Source: Sedimenticola sp. (GTDB lineage Bacteria > Pseudomonadota > Gammaproteobacteria > Chromatiales > Chromatiaceae). Taken from it: a DNA stretch of 10,559 nt. Under the pieces are notes generated by a model. The model was not told the DNA's origin, made no database searches, and saw nothing but the letters and a program-made list of their open reading frames with translations. Where the stretch lies: assembly GCA_027041035.1 (NCBI GenBank), contig JALULB010000181.1, positions 1-10,559 on the forward strand, written 5' to 3'. A program made the position numbers and the translations under genes. Positions 1-6,389 of this stretch are shown here, piece by piece; positions within the stretch are counted from its first letter, which is position 1, and every line of letters begins with the position of its first letter.

Positions 1-135
1 CCTCTTATCTCGGGGAGGAGTCTCTTTTCGCCGCCCAGCCAGCGGATCGGACATGGGCGAGGCGGCGTGGTGATACCTCGCCGCTATCGGGGGATGTCAT
101 GGTGACGCCGTTCGCGACCATTCTGAACTGAATCC
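1..135. other. Short flank without a supported gene
   Basis: This stretch lies downstream of the rstB-like stop codon. It contains a 7-bp inverted repeat (GGCGAGG at 56-62, CCTCGCC at 76-82) but no run of T on either strand that would make it a convincing intrinsic terminator. The only minus-strand reading frame starting here (119-121 back to 5-7, 38 codons) has no recognisable motif. I see nothing else. Confidence 0.4.
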
Positions 136-1734
136 TCAGGGGTGGTCCGGCGCGGCCACGTCCTGTCCCGTGGCTGGCCAGCAGATCACAAAGCGGGCGC
201 CGCCGAGTCGTGATCTCTCATGGTAAGCCCGGCCATGATAACGGCGCATAATGCTGGCCACGATCGCCAGTCCCAGCCCGTGACCGCCAGTGTCCCTGCG
301 GCGGCTGTCGTCCAGTCGGGTGAAGGGTTCGAACAGGTGGTGCTGTTTCTCCGCTGGGATTCCCGGGCCATCATCCTCGATCGACAGGCACATCTGTCCG
401 TCGTTCATCTCCAGCGCGACGAGAATCCGTGAACGGGCATGACGCGCGGCGTTGTCGAGCAGATTGAACAACGCGCGACGCAGCAGTTTTGGGTCGATCA
501 CGGCGATCGCTTGCGGGTCCTCGGGCAAGCGCTGTTCGATCGTCTGCTTCGGATGGTAGGCGCGGAACTCATGCAGCTGTTCGTTCAGCCAGGGCACCAT
601 GGCAATCCGCTCTTCCGGGCGGCGGTCGGCATCGCGGCGAATGCGGGCGAGGTCGAGCAATTCCCCCACCAGTGATTCCAGCTCGTCCAGGTTGCTCGCG
701 AGCTGATTTTCGAAGCGTTCGCGTTCGGTGGCGATACGCGTCTCGGCAAGCATCTCCAACGAGAAACGCATGCGCGCGATGGGTGTTTTCAATTCATGCG
801 ATACCGCGTTGATCAGATCCTGCTGGCTGCTCACCAGTTGCTGGATATGCCCGGCCATGCGGTTATAGACCTGCGACAGGCTGTGCAGGGTCGAGTAGCC
901 GCTGAGCCGCGCGCGCCGATCCAGTTCCCCGTTGCCGAACGCGTTCGCGACGGCTTTCAGGTGGCGTAATTCCCGCCACAGGGTCAGCGTCCACAGGAGT
1001 AGACCAAAGGCAACCAGCGCTGCCGGAAGGCCGATCAGCAGGTACGGGTAGCGCTTCCTGACCGCGTCAACCGGAATCGGTCCGGCGGTGACCAGGTATT
1101 TCCCGGATTCGCTGAGTACGTGCAGGAGCATCCCATTGCCGTCGAGTTCCTGGCTGACGGCACCGAGCCGATGCAGCGTGTCGCGCAGCGCCGGTGGCAG
1201 GTCGATCTTGTCGCGTGGTGTCAGTTGCAGCGGGAAGGGGTAGAGTCTGCCGATGTCTGCAATGACTCGCGCGGGGTCGTCGGCTTGTTCGAGGCGTTGG
1301 CTCACCAGGTAGCGAATGCCCCGCACCTGGGCGGCGGTATCCTCGGCTTCCGAGGCCTGAAGTGCCAGCGTCAACACCTTGCCGGTGTCACCCAGACGGT
1401 AGATGGCGTGCGGTTCCGGGCTGCCTCGCATGATCAGGCCGAGCCGGAAAAGGCGGTCGAGGGCGTGCTTGGACAGCTTCAGTTCCGCGATGGAACGAAG
1501 CGCGAGGTGGCGGGGAAAATGGCGTGCTATCTCGCTGATGGCGTCGGGCCATTGGTGTTCGGGCAGGGTCTCCAGTTCCTGCTGGATCAGGCGGAAGGTG
1601 CCGATCGTCTGCATGCGTACCTGTTCCTCGGCCCAGCGCGAGGTGAACCAGGACAATGGGTTCCATTGCAGCATCAACAGCAGCAATACCGGTAGCAGCA
1701 GAATCAGGTAGACGCGCAGGAAGACCCGAATCAT
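136..1734 (-). CDS. rstB: RstB-like sensor histidine kinase with enlarged periplasmic sensor
   Basis: Inner-membrane histidine kinase partner of the adjacent RstA-like regulator. The ATG at 1734 is preferred: it overlaps the regulator's TGA as ATGA and places the first membrane helix at once. A start 18 codons further up would run deep into the regulator gene. Of 532 residues, about 2-24 form TM1, 25-229 the periplasmic sensor, 230-252 TM2 and 253-302 a HAMP linker. The H-box is AVSHELKTP with phospho-acceptor His313, the N-box is NLLDNAARHA, and the ATP-lid motifs are DDGPGIP (about 454) and GHGLGLA (about 484). The catalytic half resembles E. coli RstB, including EPFxRLD and GGARF near the end. 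The protein is about 100 residues longer than E. coli RstB (about 430), and the extra length lies in the sensor, which appears to hold two tandem related units. The stimulus is unknown. Confidence 0.9.
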   Translation of the reverse strand: MIRVFLRVYLILLLPVLLLLMLQWNPLSWFTSRWAEEQVRMQTIGTFRLIQQELETLPEHQWPDAISEIARHFPRHLALRSIAELKLSKHALDRLFRLGLIMRGSPEPHAIYRLGDTGKVLTLALQASEAEDTAAQVRGIRYLVSQRLEQADDPARVIADIGRLYPFPLQLTPRDKIDLPPALRDTLHRLGAVSQELDGNGMLLHVLSESGKYLVTAGPIPVDAVRKRYPYLLIGLPAALVAFGLLLWTLTLWRELRHLKAVANAFGNGELDRRARLSGYSTLHSLSQVYNRMAGHIQQLVSSQQDLINAVSHELKTPIARMRFSLEMLAETRIATERERFENQLASNLDELESLVGELLDLARIRRDADRRPEERIAMVPWLNEQLHEFRAYHPKQTIEQRLPEDPQAIAVIDPKLLRRALFNLLDNAARHARSRILVALEMNDGQMCLSIEDDGPGIPAEKQHHLFEPFTRLDDSRRRDTGGHGLGLAIVASIMRRYHGRAYHERSRLGGARFVICWPATGQDVAAPDHP

Positions 1735-2441
1735 CGCGTCGGCGCGCCGAGAAACAGATAGCCGCTGCCGCGAATCGTGCGTATCCAACGGGGATTGGCG
1801 GGGTTGCTGTCTCCCAGTTTCTTGCGCAGTCGCGAGATACGCAGATCGATGGAACGGTCGCTGCCGTCGTAGCCGAAGCCACGCAGCTGGCGCAGTATAT
1901 CGTCACGGCTCATGACGATGCCGCTGTGACTGGCGAGCAGCCACAGCAGGTCGAACTCGGCGTTCCCGAGGTCCAGTCTGTTTTCGTCGAGCAGGGTTTC
2001 GAAACGTGACCGGTCGATACGCAGGCCATCGAATTCGAGTACCCGCGGGGGTTCCGGCGAGCGGCGTCCGGTACGCCGCAGAATCGCATGCAGTCGCGCC
2101 AGCAGCACGCGCGGGTGTACCGGTTTGGCGATGTAGTCGTCGGCGCCCAGCTCCAGCCCAAGCAGCTGATCGATGTCCTCGTCGCGCGCCGTCAGCATCA
2201 ATACGGGTCCCGGATAGTCCTTGCGAATCGAACGGCAGACCGCGAAGCCGTCCTGGCCGGGCAGCATGATGTCGAGAATCACCAGATCGGGCTGCTCGCG
2301 CGGAATGCGTTGCGCGGCGGCAAGGCCGTCGGCCTCCACATCGACAAGGAAACCGTGTTTTTGCAGATACTCCTGGGTGAGCGCGGCCAGCTCGCCGTCG
2401 TCTTCAACCAGGAGTAACCGTTTCGGCTGGGAATGGTTCAT
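1731..2441 (-). CDS. rstA: RstA-like OmpR-family response regulator
   Basis: DNA-binding response regulator of 236 residues, phosphorylated by the kinase translated directly after it. The receiver domain (about 8-120) has the acidic pocket E13-D14-D15, phospho-acceptor Asp57 in VILDIMLPG, Thr84 and Lys106 (AKPVHP). The C-terminal winged-helix domain (about 134-232) carries a block very close to E. coli RstA: an LLWLLASHSG stretch, then LRGFGYDG, DRSIDLRISRLRKKLGD and a final IRTIRGSGYLF. The start ATG has only a poor ribosome-binding site (AAGG about 15 bases upstream). A 235-bp MITE-like element ends 35 bases upstream of the start codon, so the original promoter or read-through from the preceding gene may have been altered. 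The coding frame is intact. RstA regulons elsewhere involve acid, iron and envelope functions; targets here are not known. Confidence 0.92.
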   Translation of the reverse strand: MNHSQPKRLLLVEDDGELAALTQEYLQKHGFLVDVEADGLAAAQRIPREQPDLVILDIMLPGQDGFAVCRSIRKDYPGPVLMLTARDEDIDQLLGLELGADDYIAKPVHPRVLLARLHAILRRTGRRSPEPPRVLEFDGLRIDRSRFETLLDENRLDLGNAEFDLLWLLASHSGIVMSRDDILRQLRGFGYDGSDRSIDLRISRLRKKLGDSNPANPRWIRTIRGSGYLFLGAPTR

Positions 2442-2468
2442 CGATTCGGCCCACGACCTTTATCGCTT

Positions 2469-2476
2469 TTTTACAC
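2469..2476. repeat. Left copy of 8-bp target duplication (TTTTACAC)
   Basis: Directly abuts the left end of the 235-bp element and is repeated exactly at its right end (2712-2719). Confidence 0.75.
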
Positions 2477-2711
2477 GAAACTACTCGCTCTCGGCACGAG
2501 TCGTCACCGCTATTGGCTGTCTCTTCCGGAAAACGCCGTCAATACATCCCTGTAGGCTCGACGGCGGCGCCGCGGCTGCGCATTCCATGCTTCGCCTCGG
2601 CGTCCGGCTCCACCATCCCTGATGGAGCGTTCACCCACCGCCGACGTTTCCTCCAGAAACAGCCAATAGCGGTGACTGTGTAGCGTTGGGGCACCATGGG
2701 CGAGTAGTTAC
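2477..2711. mobile_element. MITE-like element with 12-bp TIRs and 8-bp target duplication
   Basis: The non-coding 235-bp segment begins GAAACTACTCGC and ends GCGAGTAGTTAC, giving 12-bp terminal inverted repeats with 11 of 12 matching. It is abutted on both sides by the same 8 bases, TTTTACAC (2469-2476 and 2712-2719), a textbook target-site duplication. Inside are a perfect 18-bp inverted repeat (2503-2520 with 2659-2676) and a GC-rich core with smaller hairpins. No transposase frame is present, so it would need help in trans. A GTAA terminus (right end read inward) and 8-bp duplications are features I associate with the IS66 family; that parentage is an inference. It sits in the gap between the small exported-protein gene and rstA. 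Confidence 0.8.
2503..2676. repeat. Internal 18-bp perfect inverted repeat around a hairpin-rich core
   Basis: The arms lie at 2503-2520 and 2659-2676 (GTCACCGCTATTGGCTGT and its complement). Between them are CGCCGTC/GACGGCG (2534-2540, 2560-2566) enclosing TACA-TCCC-TGTA (2543-2554), and CCATC-cct-GATGG (2613-2625). The paired TACATCCCTGTA and CCATCCCTGATGG hairpins resemble, from memory, a dispersed intergenic repeat of many gammaproteobacterial genomes. Confidence 0.7.
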
Positions 2712-2719
2712 TTTTACAC
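2712..2719. repeat. Right copy of 8-bp target duplication (TTTTACAC)
   Basis: Exact match to 2469-2476, directly abutting the right end of the 235-bp element. Removing the element plus one copy would leave only about 45 bases between the small exported-protein gene and rstA. Confidence 0.75.
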
Positions 2720-2729
2720 TATACCGCCG

Positions 2730-3137
2730 TCAAAGAATGAAATCCGTGCGATGGGTGTAGTGGATGCCTTCGCCATCGATACTCAAGCGTATCATCTGGT
2801 TGATTGCCTTGTCCGACGGCATCCAGTTCTGGCCATCGAAGCTGATCCATTTCTGATACAGCCATAGATCATGGCGAAAGCGCAGCGTCAGGTCTTGCAC
2901 GACAGGCTGAACGAAGACCGAACCCTTGATAGCCAGCTTCAACGGCACCGGCCGACCGGCCGGGATATGCAGAATACTGGTAACCACGTTGTCATTACTG
3001 CTGCCCTGCCCGATCTCGACGACCGGGGGTTGTTGCAGGTCGGGTAACGCGAACGGGCCGCTGTCATTGTCCGCGAAAGCCAGGCCGGACAGCAGTAGGG
3101 ATCCGCCAAGCACGGCGGTGATCAGTTTGTTTTTCAT
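2730..3137 (-). CDS. Small exported protein of unknown function
   Basis: A 135-residue protein I do not recognise. The start at ATG 3137 is supported by GGAGA seven bases upstream and by an immediate signal peptide: MKNK, a hydrophobic stretch to about residue 20, then AFA, with cleavage probable near residue 22. A longer frame reaching up to 3494 would overlap the kinase gene and is not credible. The mature part (about 113 residues) has no cysteine, so it is neither a lipoprotein nor disulfide-bonded, and no further membrane segment. A Pro-rich start is followed by alternating hydrophobic residues suggesting beta strands and a tryptophan-containing stretch (W92, W97, W105). It is probably periplasmic. 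It lies 83 bases after the PhoQ-like kinase gene and upstream of rstA, all on one strand. A role as accessory or target of either signalling system is plausible but unproven. Confidence 0.75.
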   Translation of the reverse strand: MKNKLITAVLGGSLLLSGLAFADNDSGPFALPDLQQPPVVEIGQGSSNDNVVTSILHIPAGRPVPLKLAIKGSVFVQPVVQDLTLRFRHDLWLYQKWISFDGQNWMPSDKAINQMIRLSIDGEGIHYTHRTDFIL

Positions 3138-3220
3138 TCGGGTCTCTCCGTTGAACGTGAAATCACAGTGTAGAGAGACGGGTCCGGTGGGTCTGTCGGC
3201 ATTCGGTAACCTTGTGTATC

Positions 3221-4597
3221 TCAGTGTATCGGCGTCAGCGGCAGCGTGACGACGACACGCAGCCCGCCCAGATCGGCCGACTGCTCCAGCCGTATCTGTC
3301 CCGAATACAGCCGGGCGATATCGTTGGCGATCGCCAGGCCCAGTCCATGTCCCGGTTGGTTTTCGTCCAGGCGTTTGCCTCTTGCGAGCAAATCCTCGCG
3401 CAGCCCGGGTTCGATGCCCGGTCCGTCGTCTTCGAGTACCAGCAGCAGTTCGCCGTTGGTGCTCAGCCGAAGGCGAATCTCGCGACGGGCCCATTTCGCC
3501 GCATTGTCGAGCAGGTTGCCCAGCAGCTCCAGCATGTCGTTCTGATCGAATGGCAGTGTGTCGGGGGCGTCCACCACCCGGGTTATGCGCAGCGGTTTGG
3601 CATGATGCAACGCCGTGACGGTATCCATCAGATCGCTGAGATCTTCCCCGGGTCGGAAATGCTTGCCGACCATCGCCCGGCCGGTGATCCGCGCGCGCTT
3701 CAATTCCTGCTCGATCAATTGCCGCATGCGCCGCGCCTGGTCCTGGAGGCGAGGGTCGCCGTTCTTTTCGCCATGCCGCGAGATCATGCTCAGTGGTCCC
3801 TTCAAGGCGTGAGCGAGGTTGCCGAGCGCATTCCTCGAACGCTCCTGATGCTTCCCCCAGGCGTGTAGCAGCTGGTTGAATTCGACCACCATCGGCAGCA
3901 CCTCGGCGGGTACATCCTCTTCCAATTCGGAGCGAAGCCCTTTCCTGACGGCTCTGACATCATCACGGATCGCATCCAGGCGGGCAAAGGCGCGGCGGAT
4001 TGCAAGACGCTGCACCAGCAGCATCAGCAGCACGGCGGCCAGCGAGGCGATGACACCAATCCACAGAAATCGCTGGATCGCGGACAACAGCGGAGCCACG
4101 TCCTCCGCGATGGCGATGGAGAATCGCCGACCGTCCTTTTCGTAGCTGTTCTGCCAGATGAGCAACTGCTGCTTCCGTGGCCCCCGTGCCAGCCAGTAGG
4201 TTGCCGTCTTCGGTTGCTGCTCGGGGATCGCCAGATCCTGGTCCCAGAGCGAGCGGGAAGGCAGCCTTGCGCCGTCATCGAATCGCACCAGGTAGTAGTG
4301 TCCGGACAAGGGCTGCGTGTAGATCGGTGGCAGTGAACGCACGACCTCGCGTTGCGTCATATCCATGCCGCCAAGAATCGCTTCTGCATCGTGGTGGAGT
4401 CGCGACAGGGCGAACTGGATCGCGCTTTCCCTGCCGATCCACGCGGCGATGCCGAGCAACACGAATAATACGACGAGCAGCAAGCCGCTCATCCTCCAGC
4501 TCAGGGAACGTTCCAGTGATGTTGGCGGGTGCGCGCGGGTATTTGCCGGCACCCGGGAGACCGGGGTGGCGGAAAGCGGTTCAGCCCTTGAAGACAT
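3221..4597 (-). CDS. PhoQ-like sensor histidine kinase
   Basis: Membrane kinase cognate to the overlapping PhoP-like regulator. The start is taken at ATG 4597 (458 residues), giving a 17-base overlap with the regulator; the longer frame from 4660 would overlap much further. TM1 is about 37-55 and the periplasmic sensor about 56-174. TM2 is about 177-196, followed by a linker and a dimerisation helix with NLAHALKGPL (His263). The ATPase domain has GNLLDNAAKW, DDGPGIEP (about 390) and GHGLGLA (about 416). The NLxHxLKxPL pattern of the H-box and the N-box resemble PhoQ. The sensor shows none of PhoQ's acidic clusters, so divalent-cation sensing should not be assumed. Unusually, the residue four after the histidine is Gly267 where most relatives have Thr or Asn, the position needed for phosphatase activity. 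The kinase machinery looks otherwise complete. Confidence 0.87.
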   Translation of the reverse strand: MSSRAEPLSATPVSRVPANTRAHPPTSLERSLSWRMSGLLLVVLFVLLGIAAWIGRESAIQFALSRLHHDAEAILGGMDMTQREVVRSLPPIYTQPLSGHYYLVRFDDGARLPSRSLWDQDLAIPEQQPKTATYWLARGPRKQQLLIWQNSYEKDGRRFSIAIAEDVAPLLSAIQRFLWIGVIASLAAVLLMLLVQRLAIRRAFARLDAIRDDVRAVRKGLRSELEEDVPAEVLPMVVEFNQLLHAWGKHQERSRNALGNLAHALKGPLSMISRHGEKNGDPRLQDQARRMRQLIEQELKRARITGRAMVGKHFRPGEDLSDLMDTVTALHHAKPLRITRVVDAPDTLPFDQNDMLELLGNLLDNAAKWARREIRLRLSTNGELLLVLEDDGPGIEPGLREDLLARGKRLDENQPGHGLGLAIANDIARLYSGQIRLEQSADLGGLRVVVTLPLTPIH

Positions 4598-5240
4598 AAC
4601 CCTGTCCACGCCGGGTCTCGATGCGTTGCTTGCCGATCTTCTCGCGCAAGCGACGTACATAGACCTCGATCAGATTGCTGTCACGATCGAAGTCCTGCTC
4701 GTAGACATGCTCGGTGAGGCGCGTCTTGGACAGCAGTTTCCCCGGGTTCATCATGAAGTAGCGCAACAGACGGAATTCGGTGCCGGTGAGCGGCACCGGC
4801 TGGCCAGCGTCCGGCAGGATCTGTTGATGTTCCTCATCCAGGGTAAGGCCTTCGGCGCGCAGTTCGGCCACGACCTTTCCATGGCTGCGCCGCAGCAGGG
4901 CCTGCAGCCGGGCGAGTAATTCCTCGCAGTGGAAAGGCTTGGTCAGGTAATCATCGGCACCGGCTTTCAGTCCATCCACCTTCTCGCGCCAACTGTCGCG
5001 GGCGGTGAGTATGAGCACTGGAACCCGGTTACCATCGGCGCGCCATTCGGCCAATACCGTCAGGCCGTTCATCAGCGGCAGGCCAAGATCCAATACGATC
5101 AAGTCATAGCTCTCGTTCTCACCAAGAAAGCGTGCTTCGCGTCCGTCGCTCGCCAGATCGACGGCATAGCCGGCCCGGCGAAGCTCCGGCACGAGATCCG
5201 CGACCAGTGCGCTGTCGTCTTCCACGAGTAACAGTCTCAA
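4581..5240 (-). CDS. PhoP-like OmpR-family response regulator
   Basis: A 219-residue DNA-binding response regulator. The start is TTG at 5240: it aligns with the family opening MRxLLVEDD, has AAAGGA six bases upstream, and no in-frame ATG fits. The receiver domain (1-118) has E7-D8-D9, phospho-acceptor Asp51 in VLDLGLP, Thr79 and Lys101. The stretch around LTARDSWREKV and AGADDYLTKPFH is very close to PhoP. The winged helix (about 125-218) ends in RRLREKIG and RRGQGYVFKG. The TTG overlaps the TGA of the PepSY gene (TTGA), implying translational coupling. The regulator follows cytochrome b and PepSY genes and precedes its kinase, so it is probably transcribed with them and perhaps autoregulated. 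It is one of two linked candidates for binding the repeat upstream of the divergent efflux operon. PhoP, QseB and PmrA are closely related, so the subfamily is tentative. Confidence 0.9.
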   Translation of the reverse strand: MRLLLVEDDSALVADLVPELRRAGYAVDLASDGREARFLGENESYDLIVLDLGLPLMNGLTVLAEWRADGNRVPVLILTARDSWREKVDGLKAGADDYLTKPFHCEELLARLQALLRRSHGKVVAELRAEGLTLDEEHQQILPDAGQPVPLTGTEFRLLRYFMMNPGKLLSKTRLTEHVYEQDFDRDSNLIEVYVRRLREKIGKQRIETRRGQGYVFKG

Positions 5241-5584
5241 TGGCGTTCCTTTCTGTCGATGATCACGGCGGTGTAAGGGTCCACGTGGAGCTGATAGATC
5301 CTGCCTTCCGCCGTGAGTAGTTCGATCTCATAGTACATGCGCTCGCCATGATGTTCTCTCTCCACTTCAAGAACGCGGGTGTCGCGTGGCAATTCCAGCC
5401 GTTCGATGAGGGTCTGCAACAAAAGTGGCGCGGGGGCGTGTTCCTCGATCAGGCTGATGTTCGCCCGTTCGTCGGGTTCATCCCGAAGCTCGTAGGTGTC
5501 CCACGCCTTATCCGCCATCCATATCGCGGCGCCACCCAGCAGCAATGCCGACAACAGCGTGGCGATGATCAGGTAGCGCGTCAC
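5237..5584 (-). CDS. Membrane-anchored PepSY-domain protein
   Basis: A 115-residue protein with one N-terminal hydrophobic helix (about 4-23) and no cysteine, so it is likely a signal anchor or signal peptide with the rest in the periplasm. Residues about 50-112 form a PepSY domain: a helix (LLLQTLIERLEL) is followed by VLEVEREHHGERMYYEIELLT and GRIYQLHVDPYTAVII, the strand pattern of the family. Single PepSY domains are generally thought to bind or inhibit protein partners and often accompany redox membrane proteins and two-component systems; its partner here is unknown. It starts at GTG 5584, the first possible codon after the cytochrome b stop, with only a weak GAGG close by, so translation probably depends on coupling. 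Its stop overlaps the TTG of the response regulator gene. That position suggests it modulates the cytochrome or the kinase. Confidence 0.82.
   Translation of the reverse strand: MTRYLIIATLLSALLLGGAAIWMADKAWDTYELRDEPDERANISLIEEHAPAPLLLQTLIERLELPRDTRVLEVEREHHGERMYYEIELLTAEGRIYQLHVDPYTAVIIDRKERH
5247..5252 (-). promoter_or_regulatory. Ribosome-binding site fixing the TTG start of the PhoP-like regulator
   Basis: AAAGGA on the minus strand lies six bases before the TTG at 5240 and inside the end of the PepSY gene. Together with the conserved MRLLLVEDD start it decides the non-ATG initiation codon. Confidence 0.65.
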
Positions 5585-5587
5585 GCC

Positions 5588-6154
5588 TCAGGCCCGCTTG
5601 CGGCCGTTGATCATGGAGCGAACCAGATTCTCACCGTGCTCCACGCTGCTGAAGAGCACGCCGGCCACATGCAGTACCACGAGAAAAACCGTAAGATTGG
5701 CAAGCAATTCATGTACCTCTTCCAGTACCTCGGCGGTGGGTCCCGCGCTGAACATACCGGCCATCGGTCCCGCGTTTTCCGTCGCGCCATAGAGCGCGAT
5801 GCCGCTGACGGCCGACAGGGCCAACATGATCAGCAACGCGACGATCATCGCGCCGGCGGCCGGGTTGTGCCCCAGATAACGCGGCGCCTGGAAGCGCGAT
5901 GCCTGTTTCATATAGTCGATCACCACGCGAGGGCGGTGGACGAAATCACGGAAACGGGCATGCCGACTACCCAGGAACCCCCAGATCACTCGAAAAACCA
6001 CCAACCCGGCGACCAGATAGCCGGCATAGCTATGCAGGGTCATGAAATCATCCTCGGTGAAATACGCCACACCGAATGCTATCACCAGGGTCCAGTGAAA
6101 GATGCGTACCAGCGGATCCCATACCTTGACCTCGTTTTCTCCAGTCGTAGTCAT
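5588..6154 (-). CDS. Cytochrome b561-type di-heme membrane protein
   Basis: A 188-residue inner-membrane protein with four predicted helices (about 18-33, 43-61, 101-123, 148-170). Residues His20 (RIFHW), His41 (LHSYAGY), His148 (EVHELL) and His162 (VVLHVAGV) sit in helices as expected for two bis-His b hemes of the bacterial cytochrome b561 or hydrogenase-type cytochrome b group. The KVWDPLVRIFHW start and the HGENLVRSMINGRKRA end are typical of these short proteins, which pass electrons between the quinone pool and a periplasmic partner. The start at ATG 6154 has GGAG about seven bases upstream; an ATG seven codons earlier lacks this. It is the first gene of the minus-strand operon, followed by PepSY after a one-codon gap in the same frame. 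A 168-bp palindromic element ends 54 bases upstream of its start. No cytochrome c partner is visible in the window. Confidence 0.9.
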   Translation of the reverse strand: MTTTGENEVKVWDPLVRIFHWTLVIAFGVAYFTEDDFMTLHSYAGYLVAGLVVFRVIWGFLGSRHARFRDFVHRPRVVIDYMKQASRFQAPRYLGHNPAAGAMIVALLIMLALSAVSGIALYGATENAGPMAGMFSAGPTAEVLEEVHELLANLTVFLVVLHVAGVLFSSVEHGENLVRSMINGRKRA

Positions 6155-6208
6155 TTTCGTTCTCCAGGTAAACAAAATGATAGCCTTCGCCAGTCAAATC
6201 CCGGAACC

Positions 6209-6376
6209 CTAGGAGGCTGTCGGGTTATGGGGGATCGTAGCGAGGAGGTGGGAGAGCGAGGCCAAATGTTCCCGGTTTTGAGGCGCATAGTGGACCTATG
6301 TAACGAAAAAGCGGGGATATTTGGACCGCTCTCCCATCTTCGCAGTAGATTTATCCATAACCCGACAGACTCCTAG
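6209..6376. mobile_element. 168-bp palindromic MITE-like element with CTAG ends
   Basis: The outer 22 bases (6209-6230) are the inverse complement of 6355-6376 with one mismatch: CTAGGAGGCTGTCGGGTTAT against CTAGGAGTCTGTCGGGTTAT, each plus GG. Homology continues inward with GGGAGAGCG (6250-6258) against CGCTCTCCC (6327-6335) and CCAAAT (6262-6267) against ATTTGG (6319-6324), down to a central CATAG-tggac-CTATG (6286-6300). Nearly the whole element can fold into one long hairpin. There is no coding frame of its own. CTAG may be the duplicated target or part of the ends. The TCTGTCGGGTT ends and central GCATAGTGG motif resemble, from memory, repeats dispersed in other gammaproteobacteria; the transposase family is not assigned. 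Confidence 0.78.
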
Positions 6377-6389
6377 CACGCACCCTTCG

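Noticed and set aside
5..121. 38-codon minus-strand frame downstream of rstB
   Set aside because: It is short, has no ribosome-binding site of note and no recognisable motif; I cannot support it as a gene.
1120..1695. 191-codon plus-strand frame inside the rstB-like gene
   Set aside because: It lies wholly antisense to a kinase with well-defined domains. No motif or ribosome-binding site supports it.
1735..1788. Upstream start for the RstB-like kinase, adding 18 residues
   Set aside because: It would overlap the regulator by 58 bases and put a charged stretch before TM1. The ATGA overlap at 1734 is far more typical.
3138..3494. N-terminal extension of the small exported protein
   Set aside because: The extension overlaps the kinase gene and is Arg-rich. 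The internal ATG has a good ribosome-binding site and a signal peptide.
3212..3868. 218-codon plus-strand frame opposite the PhoQ-like kinase
   Set aside because: It is antisense to the conserved catalytic domain and looks like a GC-driven shadow.
5348..6376. 342-codon plus-strand open frame opposite the cytochrome b and PepSY genes
   Set aside because: It runs antisense to two clearly recognisable genes and on through the palindromic element. Its composition is rich in His, Gln and Arg, typical of a high-GC shadow frame, and it has no family motif.
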